NCBI GenBank assembly: GCA_032718475.1
Contig: JAUCBJ010007899.1
Span: 1-23,249 of the forward strand
Length of the DNA stretch: 23,249 bases
Direction of reading: 5' to 3'
DNA from: Nemertoderma westbladi
Lineage: Eukaryota > Xenacoelomorpha > Nemertodermatida > Nemertodermatidae
Shown here: positions 17,002 to 23,249 of the stretch, piece by piece
Layout of the letters: each line of letters begins with the position of its first letter
Numbering within the stretch: position 1 is the first letter of the stretch
The notes under the pieces: model-generated
The model's database searches: none
Seen by the model: only the letters and a program-made list of their open reading frames with translations
Told to the model about the DNA's origin: nothing
Position numbers and translations under genes: made by a program

Positions 17002-18861
17002 ATGACGTCTCCCATAACTGGGAGAATTGAAAAAGATGACCAAGTCAGCGAGGACAACGAATCCATGAATCTCTGGTACATGGCCGAATCACCATCCACA
17101 GCTACCGGGCCCGGTAGCTGCAGTTCGGATCAGAAACGTGCGGAAGCAACCAACATGAACGACACAGTCGTCTGGGATGGGCTATCGTCACAACTCGACC
17201 CGTCCAATGACCCAAGTAAACCGCCCACTCCCTGTAACCCTACCCAGGCTACTAGTATCAAGCCCCTTAATGAGGAATCAATGGACCAACTGTGGAGCTA
17301 TGTTCGCGAGTTATCAACATGTATAATTACTCTGGAACATCAACTATCGCAGCTGCATCAAGTTCGCAGGAACGACTTATCCCGTATCGCTGTGTTTGAA
17401 AAACGATTGTACGATCTACAAGCCGGAGCCGGTGCGGTAGTCAGTCCGCATACCGCTGATACCATCGCCATCTCACCAGCAGCAGAGGAACCGCAATCAA
17501 TCCAACCCATCCCTAATGCTTCATTGGCAATACATCAACAGTCTTCAGCTGCACCGGCCATGGACAACGTACCGGTTAGCGACAACAACGACATGGAATT
17601 AAACAGTGTTAATTCTGAGCAACCAACAATTCCCGTATTGTTGGTTGAGGATGAGGACCAACTTGGCCTACCGTACACCGCTAAATCTGACGAGCCGTTT
17701 ACCACGATCGAAAATCAGAAGTTCAATAGAATTGATAATCTACTATTCATGGATAGTAACAGGAACCACCTCGTAACTAACCAATTAAAAGCAGCGACCC
17801 GAATGATTCCAACGTCAACTACCGAAACTCTGATCAACAACATAACACGGGCTACAAAGCAGTTTTCAAACATATCCACTGTGTTCATAATGGTGGGAAC
17901 GAATGACACCACTGGAAATGATTCACCAAACCATATTACTACGATGATGAATAACATCACGAAAGCTATCGAGATTGGACGATCCGCTTGGATAAACTGT
18001 AGGTTTATTATATCACACCTACTAGTCCGAGCTGACTACCCAATACAACACGTAAACAAAAGAATTGATCGTTTAGGACAGCGGCTTGGTTTAGCTGTAT
18101 CTACATTCGACCATATTCGCGTATCCCATCTGCGACCAGGGGACTCGAAACACCTACACATCTGTCACGCTGGATTACTAGCGCGAACGATTAAAACGCA
18201 CCTACAAGGGAACCGAGGTTTCCCTGCGCCTAAACATAAATCGTACCAGAACGCTCTGATGGATAATCGTACTCCGCTCCAACGTAACCATCCGGCACCA
18301 ACCGGTGGGCTTCCCAACCCACGGCCCGCTGGAGCTTATCCAAGAGCTCCACTCGAACGCCGTGCTCCATCGCCGTCTGCCCCCCACTCCGACCCCCAGT
18401 GGCAGCTAGATGGAGGATATCCCGTTGCCCCACGCCGCAGTCAGTCGCCACCCGGAGTGTATTGTAACACTCTATGGCGGCCAACCGGAGCATATCCACA
18501 ACGTAACACTCCAACACCTACAGCTCCTTACTCCCAGTGCGCCCAGTCGTTGCCCACCTCGTACTCCGACGCAATATTCCCGCTTACTGGAGCATATGCG
18601 GCTCCACCACAGCGGAATGTACCGGCACCCGGAGGCTACGGCGGTTTCATCGATCCACTTAACCGCACCACTTTATTACCTTCTCCCACTCCTTATGACG
18701 TGGAATATCCACCAATTTCCCCAATCAACCAGACAAACATCCCAAGGGCAACCCAACCGTACCTCGCTCCGCTAAACAGCAAAGCATCGACCACGCCTAA
18801 CAGGGAAATAATGATGTCCGCAGCACTTAACCTTCTTAATCACTGCCTTGGGCAACAATAA
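17002..18861 (+). CDS. LINE ORF1 protein: coiled coil, SGNH-esterase-like domain, Pro/Tyr-rich repeats (619 aa)
   Basis: ORF1 of the CR1-like LINE, presumed RNA-binding and assembly partner of the ORF2 enzyme. Residues about 91-140 form a likely coiled coil (MDQLWSYVRELSTCIITLEH onward). Residues about 245-402 look like an SGNH/GDSL hydrolase: LLFMDSNRNHL (MDS at 250-252 in place of GDS), FIMVGTNDTT (GTND, 299-302) and RPGDSKHLHICHAGLLARTI (D381 and H384, the usual D-x-x-H). A Ser-Asp-His triad is therefore possible. Residues about 410-600 form a Pro-rich tail with four or five imperfect repeats around PTGAYP / AGAYPRAP / DGGYPVAP. There is no CCHC zinc knuckle or RRM visible. The ATG at 17002 is the first in frame after the monomer array. 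The ORF is intact; base composition is more GC-rich than ORF2. Confidence 0.85.
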   Translation: MTSPITGRIEKDDQVSEDNESMNLWYMAESPSTATGPGSCSSDQKRAEATNMNDTVVWDGLSSQLDPSNDPSKPPTPCNPTQATSIKPLNEESMDQLWSYVRELSTCIITLEHQLSQLHQVRRNDLSRIAVFEKRLYDLQAGAGAVVSPHTADTIAISPAAEEPQSIQPIPNASLAIHQQSSAAPAMDNVPVSDNNDMELNSVNSEQPTIPVLLVEDEDQLGLPYTAKSDEPFTTIENQKFNRIDNLLFMDSNRNHLVTNQLKAATRMIPTSTTETLINNITRATKQFSNISTVFIMVGTNDTTGNDSPNHITTMMNNITKAIEIGRSAWINCRFIISHLLVRADYPIQHVNKRIDRLGQRLGLAVSTFDHIRVSHLRPGDSKHLHICHAGLLARTIKTHLQGNRGFPAPKHKSYQNALMDNRTPLQRNHPAPTGGLPNPRPAGAYPRAPLERRAPSPSAPHSDPQWQLDGGYPVAPRRSQSPPGVYCNTLWRPTGAYPQRNTPTPTAPYSQCAQSLPTSYSDAIFPLTGAYAAPPQRNVPAPGGYGGFIDPLNRTTLLPSPTPYDVEYPPISPINQTNIPRATQPYLAPLNSKASTTPNREIMMSAALNLLNHCLGQQ

Positions 18862-19075
18862 ATCCATACAGGCCGACTAAATCAGTAAATTAATGTAATA
18901 TTAAAGATTTTACACGCCGATATACAAATTATTAAGTCTATATCATTGACTACTCTATAAATGTTATACATTCAGTATTTTGGAATTAATTGTCATCATC
19001 ATTAATACTGTTCAAACTATATTATGTAGACACGGCCAAAAAATAACGCTTATTTTCGTAATACCTTTCATTGCT
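18862..19075 (+). other. Inter-ORF region of the LINE
   Basis: About 214 bp separates the ORF1 stop from the first ATG of ORF2. The ORF2 frame is already open from 18950 (after TGA 18947-18949) but has no ATG until 19076. A reinitiation, non-AUG start (TTG at 18980) or splicing could each extend the protein N-terminally; the sequence does not decide. Confidence 0.5.
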
Positions 19076-20341
19076 ATGATAATAGTAAATAGTTTTCCAA
19101 ATATTTCCCGCAATTATCTACAACAGTTGGGAAACATAGGAAAAGTAACTACTATGTTTTACATAAAATATGCCGCTATACTAGCAACAATTTTCTACTT
19201 GAGAACTATATCCTCGGTCTACATAATTAATGAATTTATTCATTACACCAACTACACAATCACAATATTCATACTATATTCAGCAATAATCATATTCCGT
19301 ATATATAAATCAAATTTATATTTTTTTTTATTACCAAAACTATTTACCATGTTTCTGTGTATGTATATAATTATATCGGTAACGTGCAGGAGAGCAGTCC
19401 GTTTGGTTTGGCCATTGACACCGGTAATTTTGATCTGGTTTGTTATGAGCGTCAGCTACCGTATTGTATCGTATACTAATAATTATGTTAGAGTACGAGT
19501 ACACTATATTACTACATATTATCTGTTGCAAATATTATATATGCAAATATATGGCACTACAGGACTGGTTAATTGGTTTACATATAATATATATATATCA
19601 TTTACATATTTTTGTAACAGAGAGCAATGTGGGATTACTGACAACAATAGTAGTTATGCCAGACGCAAAATTAACAGAATCCCATATTCAAACAAAACGA
19701 TAAAACAACGATATTTTCTCACTCTAGCGACATCGTTTTCCTTACTTTTAACAATTACAATTTTTTCAAAATCCGTGATAAATTCTGCTGCTGCTGACTG
19801 TGTAGCTATAGTAGCGCTAACATCAATAATGACAATTATTGCATACTCTCTAACAAGAGCTATCGCTTGCCGGTATGGCAATCTGAATGTAAAACATATC
19901 GCAGCTATAATAGTAAAACTTACCGTAGCAACTTTAATTTGGCAACCTGAAATATTATTTAACAATCAGCACACTTTTACCAAGGTAACCAACAAACAAA
20001 TAAATATTATGAAAACTACCGCCAACTACATGCAATTAACAAAATTTTCCATACAAACCTTAAGATACTGCCTCTACATTCACATGACTGCCAGATTTAA
20101 CCTATTAATTATCGCATTGATAACACTTGACCTTTTACACCGCGCAGGAGATATACACCACAATCCTGGACCAATTGAAAGCCAGAACACGAGCCACAAC
20201 GCTACCACAGAAATACGAAATTATATAATAAAAAATAACAATGTCCTTAAATTCATGCACATAAATAGCTCAAGCCTTATCAAGCATTTTTCTGAGTTAA
20301 AGGACATATTACACGGCATAGACAACAATATCATAATTTGA
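19076..20341 (+). CDS. LINE ORF2 N-terminal part: multi-span hydrophobic region, 2A-like motif, start of endonuclease
   Basis: It is in the same frame as the downstream endonuclease-RT and separated from it only by TGA 20339-20341. First ATG is 19076; the frame is open from 18950. About 360 codons are highly hydrophobic and rich in Ile, Tyr and Thr, with roughly nine or ten possible membrane segments. Examples: IKYAAILATIFYL, ITIFILYSAIIIFRIY, LPKLFTMFLCMYIIISV, LTPVILIWFVMSV, FLTLATSFSLLLTITIF, VAIVALTSIMTIIAYSL, AAIIVKLTVATLIW and FNLLIIALITLDLL. Basic clusters (CRRAVR, YARRKINR) and a CNREQC pair lie in loops. The last span runs directly into RAGDIHHNPGP (20147-20173). After that comes the endonuclease start, FMHINSSSLIKHFSELKDIL. 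Related CR1 elements carry a short hydrophobic lead before NPGP; this one is far longer. Confidence 0.75.
   Translation: MIIVNSFPNISRNYLQQLGNIGKVTTMFYIKYAAILATIFYLRTISSVYIINEFIHYTNYTITIFILYSAIIIFRIYKSNLYFFLLPKLFTMFLCMYIIISVTCRRAVRLVWPLTPVILIWFVMSVSYRIVSYTNNYVRVRVHYITTYYLLQILYMQIYGTTGLVNWFTYNIYISFTYFCNREQCGITDNNSSYARRKINRIPYSNKTIKQRYFLTLATSFSLLLTITIFSKSVINSAAADCVAIVALTSIMTIIAYSLTRAIACRYGNLNVKHIAAIIVKLTVATLIWQPEILFNNQHTFTKVTNKQINIMKTTANYMQLTKFSIQTLRYCLYIHMTARFNLLIIALITLDLLHRAGDIHHNPGPIESQNTSHNATTEIRNYIIKNNNVLKFMHINSSSLIKHFSELKDILHGIDNNIII
20147..20173 (+). other. 2A-like motif GDIHHNPGP in ORF2
   Basis: Codons for GDIHHNPGP follow a hydrophobic span. The ribosome-skipping 2A consensus is D-[VI]-E-x-N-P-G-P; this copy keeps D, I, N, P, G, P but has His where Glu is usual. 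2A-like sequences at the N-terminus of ORF2 are known from AP-endonuclease non-LTR elements of invertebrates. Whether this His variant skips is unknown. If active, it would free the membrane region from the endonuclease-RT, which would then start with Pro at 398 (TTG-start numbering). Confidence 0.65.
20339..20341 (+). other. In-frame TGA interrupting ORF2
   Basis: The frame reads GIDNNIII, TGA, ISESWLKS. The interruption lies just before the endonuclease SESWL segment, whose Glu is catalytic. No other stop occurs between 18950 and 23171 in this frame. A single base change from a sense codon is the simplest cause. The next ATG in frame is 20468, too late to keep the first endonuclease motifs. 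Confidence 0.9.
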
Positions 20342-23173
20342 ATTTCGGAATCGTGGCTAAAATCAAATGTATCAACAAAATCTATAAGATTACCAGGCTT
20401 CACACCATATAGGGACGACAGAAAAAGACAAAAGGGGGGTGGAACTGTACTTTATATTCCTAATAATATGCAGCAAAATATACGGCATGACATTAAATCA
20501 AAACATAATAAAAACTATTACGAATCTATATGGGTTGAAATAAATAAGGAAACAATAGTGGGTGTTGCATATAATCGTTCAAGGAAAACTGCACAAAACT
20601 TTCTTACACACTTTACAGATGAAATCGAAAATGCAATTCATAACGCTAACCGCAAAATAGTCATAATGGGCGACTTCAACATTGACCTTAACCAAAACTG
20701 TACTGATCACGATCCTAACACAAATAAGCTGGAGGAAATAACAAAACTATATAACCTCGAAATACTAGACAGGACAAAACCAACACGTTACAGTAAAACA
20801 ACTAACACCGTAATTGATATTTTCATTACAACACCAAATTACCTTCACGATCATCAGGCACTGCCATGCGACTTCTCAGACCATGAATATATAATTGCAA
20901 AAACAGACAAAATCGTAAGCCCCGTAAAGAAACAGAATCAGTACCATTACATCCGTGATTACAGTACATTTAATGATAACAACTTCACTCAGGATATTAA
21001 CAAAATTAGCTGGGACTACATATACTCACAAACTGACATCAATTCAAAATATCAATACTTTGAAACGCAGATTGAAACAGTTATTAACAAACACGCTCCA
21101 CTGCAATATAAACGTATATCAAATAATAGGAGCAAAAACAAAATAACAAATAAACCACCTTGGTGGAATGACTATTTGCAACATTTACATGACATAAAGA
21201 ACACAACATTACAATTGTGGCGCCAGAACAAAAATATAGAAGCACACAAAGAATCTAAAATAGCAAGAAATAAATTTAACACCTACAACCGGCAAATGAA
21301 AAATAAATATATTAAAAATAAATTTAACAATAGCTGTACAAGTAGAGACAAATGGAAAGTTATAAACAGAATACTTAACAAGGACAAGAAAACATGTACA
21401 ATAACAGCGCTTAATGACATTAGCAATACTACAACAAATTCAAAACGCATGGCGACTATTTTTAACACAACCTATATTGCAATGGGGACCTTCACAGGAA
21501 TCCCTAACTTAGCAAATAACATTAATATATTAACAAACCCCATTGTAATGCGGGACCAACGAAATTTACCATGCTTTAGTTTCTCGAATATTCATGAATT
21601 CTTGATAGATGATATCATAGATGGACTTAACATTAACAAATCAGCTGGCCCCTCACCAATCACACCGAAACTGCTGAAGCTAATAAAACCTAAAATAATT
21701 GCCCCACTAACTTACCTCATAAATGAATGTATAACCAGATCTACATTTCCAACTAAATTGAAAATAGCAGAGGTAACTCCAGTTTTCAAAAAAGGGGACC
21801 GACTACAGCCAGAAAACTATAGACCCATATCAATAACATCGGCACTTGAGAAAATATTCGAAAAGGTTTTATACATTCAAATAACACACTATCTGGACAA
21901 ACACAAGCTAATAAACAAAACTCAATTTGGATTTAGGAAATCTTACTCCACTAGGGATGCTATACTATATGCGACAGAATCTTGGCGCAATTACTTAAAT
22001 ACTGGTGAATATGTAGCTATTGGAGCCCTAGACCTTAGCAAAGCATTCAATTCATTGAACCACACAATATTATTACAAAAATTAGGCGAGTTTGGATTCC
22101 ACAACACTGCTATCTCTATGCTGCGCACTTTTTTAGTAAACAGATATCAAAGAGTGAAACTCAACGGAACCACTTCTGAGTGGAAACTAATCAATCACGG
22201 AATTCCACAGGGAACACTCCTTGGCCCGATTATATTTTTAATGTATGTAAATTCCATAGCTAGCAAAAGTAAACTCCAACTAATCCAATATGCAGACGAC
22301 ACCTTAGTATACTGTCATGATAAAAATCCAAACAGAGCTGCAATATCATTGAGTAAACACATAAATGAACTAAAGGACATTTTTAGCTCTTTGCACCTCC
22401 AACTAAATAACGATAAGACTGAATTCATGTTAATATCCCCAAATTCTAGAACAGACGAGATAAATAGCATACAACTGGATCTCAGTGAGGATACAAATAA
22501 ACAGACTAACATTCCACAATCTACACACATCAATTACCTTGGTCTAACCATTGACAACAAACTTGAATGGCGCGAACAAATTAAGATCACCTCAAATAAA
22601 ATGATCCAGGCCGTCTCTGGACTTCGGCAGATAAAGGGTCAGCTACCAGTAGGCACAAAACTAAATATTTATAAGGCTACAGTATTACCATACCACAATT
22701 ACTGCTGTGAAGTACTAGTATCATTGCATAATGTCCACGGCTTTAAAACTATCTTATATAGCTTAGAGAAAATACAAAACTATGGACTTCGCATTGTCCA
22801 TAGCAAAAAGATTTCTGATATTTCTGGCACCGAATTACGTCGTCTATCAAAACTACCAACACTAACAGCCCTTAGGGAATATTTTGCTTTACGATTTTTT
22901 TATCAATATATATTCAAAATTACCAAACCATTCCAAAACTTAGAACTACCATTTATTAGCAACAGTCAGAAACAACTATTAAACCCGAGAACGAATAAAG
23001 TAAAAATTCCAATAACGAAAAACACAATATCATACAACAGCGCTATGTTAAGTTTTGCACGCCTATGGAACTGCACAAATAAAACACTAACACTCATAAG
23101 GCAATACAAGGAATTCATGCGCGCGTTAAAAAAACACTTTCATACAAAATACGACAGAAATGCAATTACATAA
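20342..23173 (+). CDS. LINE ORF2 main part: AP-type endonuclease and reverse transcriptase
   Basis: Continuation of ORF2 after the TGA (next ATG 20468, from which 901 aa are counted). The endonuclease nicks target DNA: ISESWL (just after the stop), VGVAYNRSRK, IMGDFNIDL (GDFN 68-71), KPTRYSKTTNTVIDIFI and CDFSDHEYII (SDH 137-139). All key motifs are present. The RT copies the element's RNA at the nick: GLNINKSAGPSPITPKLLK (block 0), AEVTPVFKKGDRL and NYRPISITSALEKIFEKVLY (1), QFGFRKSYSTRDAI (2), IGALDLSKAFNSLNH (3, Asn where Asp is common after KAF), NHGIPQGTLLGPIIFLMYVN (4), IQYADDTLVY (catalytic YADD, 22289-22300), LNNDKTEFML (6) and YLGLTIDNKLEW (7). A thumb segment TVLPYHNYCCEVL follows. 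No CCHC finger or RNase H domain is seen. The motif set fits the CR1/L2 group. Confidence 0.9.
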   Translation: MSESWLKSNVSTKSIRLPGFTPYRDDRKRQKGGGTVLYIPNNMQQNIRHDIKSKHNKNYYESIWVEINKETIVGVAYNRSRKTAQNFLTHFTDEIENAIHNANRKIVIMGDFNIDLNQNCTDHDPNTNKLEEITKLYNLEILDRTKPTRYSKTTNTVIDIFITTPNYLHDHQALPCDFSDHEYIIAKTDKIVSPVKKQNQYHYIRDYSTFNDNNFTQDINKISWDYIYSQTDINSKYQYFETQIETVINKHAPLQYKRISNNRSKNKITNKPPWWNDYLQHLHDIKNTTLQLWRQNKNIEAHKESKIARNKFNTYNRQMKNKYIKNKFNNSCTSRDKWKVINRILNKDKKTCTITALNDISNTTTNSKRMATIFNTTYIAMGTFTGIPNLANNINILTNPIVMRDQRNLPCFSFSNIHEFLIDDIIDGLNINKSAGPSPITPKLLKLIKPKIIAPLTYLINECITRSTFPTKLKIAEVTPVFKKGDRLQPENYRPISITSALEKIFEKVLYIQITHYLDKHKLINKTQFGFRKSYSTRDAILYATESWRNYLNTGEYVAIGALDLSKAFNSLNHTILLQKLGEFGFHNTAISMLRTFLVNRYQRVKLNGTTSEWKLINHGIPQGTLLGPIIFLMYVNSIASKSKLQLIQYADDTLVYCHDKNPNRAAISLSKHINELKDIFSSLHLQLNNDKTEFMLISPNSRTDEINSIQLDLSEDTNKQTNIPQSTHINYLGLTIDNKLEWREQIKITSNKMIQAVSGLRQIKGQLPVGTKLNIYKATVLPYHNYCCEVLVSLHNVHGFKTILYSLEKIQNYGLRIVHSKKISDISGTELRRLSKLPTLTALREYFALRFFYQYIFKITKPFQNLELPFISNSQKQLLNPRTNKVKIPITKNTISYNSAMLSFARLWNCTNKTLTLIRQYKEFMRALKKHFHTKYDRNAIT

Positions 23174-23249
23174 CTTCAACTAAAAGACAACAACCAGTTA
23201 CAATTATTCAACCGTTTTTTAACGAACAGTATTATTAACTGCCACTAGC
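23174..23249 (+). other. Start of LINE 3' UTR
   Basis: 76 bp follow the ORF2 TAA to the window edge. It is AT-rich, and no tail repeat or poly(A) is visible yet. Confidence 0.6.

Larger units (their letters stand above)
15973..23249 (+). mobile_element. Nearly intact CR1-group non-LTR retrotransposon (3' end outside window)
   Basis: The order is: 5' tandem repeat region, ORF1 with SGNH-esterase-like domain (17002-18861), a gap of about 0.2 kb, ORF2 with membrane region, 2A-like motif, AP-type endonuclease and reverse transcriptase (19076-23173), and the start of a 3' UTR. Esterase-type ORF1 plus an NPGP-containing ORF2 N-terminus are features of the CR1/L2 group in invertebrates. The only coding break seen is one TGA in ORF2. 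The left boundary is inferred from where the Copia match ends; the right end and any target duplication are outside the window. Confidence 0.85.

Noticed and set aside
18202-18775. Overlapping frames on both strands within ORF1
   Set aside because: Shadows of the GC-richer Pro-rich tail of ORF1.
20339-20341. Programmed selenocysteine or recoding at the ORF2 TGA
   Set aside because: No SECIS-like structure or recoding signal could be identified; a point mutation is simpler.

Overview
This is eukaryotic repeat DNA, almost certainly from an invertebrate animal. It is AT-rich, has no operons or bacterial genes, and carries at least five retroelement families, two TIR-type DNA elements, several minisatellites, and one recognisable host exon: the C-terminal exon of an F-type (fucolectin/tachylectin-4-like) lectin at 6655-6849. 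The mix (CR1-like LINE with an esterase-type ORF1, RTE-like LINE, Copia, solo LTRs) fits a sponge, cnidarian, mollusc or similar aquatic animal. I cannot name the species.

Layout. 1-1690: a decayed reverse transcriptase gene (- strand), split by a solo LTR (1006-1631, target duplication AGCTC) and carrying YAGG in place of the catalytic YADD. 1895-2322: 15-bp minisatellite. 2750-3515 (+) and 5044-6135 (-): two broken copies of one RTE-like LINE in opposite orientation; a small foldback repeat occurs next to both. 6655-6849: lectin exon. 6997-8342: non-autonomous DNA element with TTAA-type ends. 8890-8985: tRNA-like short repeat containing a hammerhead-ribozyme-like fold. 9485-13570 (-): a Copia pol pseudogene containing two later insertions, a 1.7-kb TIR element filled with about 53 copies of a 24-bp repeat (9902-11621) and a second solo LTR of the same family (12339-12944, target duplication TGCAG). 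13571-14160 (-): a CR1/L2-like RT fragment. 14195-15972 (+): a second copy of the same Copia (protease, integrase, start of RT).

15973-23249 is the most interesting part: a nearly intact CR1-group LINE. It has a 5' region of 26 tandem 34-bp monomers with higher-order structure. ORF1 (619 aa) has a coiled coil, an SGNH-esterase-like domain and a Pro/Tyr-rich repeat tail. ORF2 encodes endonuclease and reverse transcriptase and is interrupted by one TGA. Upstream of the endonuclease, ORF2 has an unusually long hydrophobic, multi-membrane-span region of about 390 codons that ends at a 2A-like GDIHHNPGP motif. This suggests a LINE whose ORF2 product, or a piece released from it, is membrane-associated. 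The 3' end lies beyond the window.

The nesting gives relative ages. The unnamed RT and the minus-strand Copia are old; the solo LTRs and the minisatellite-bearing TIR element inserted into them later; the CR1-like element is the best preserved and probably the youngest.
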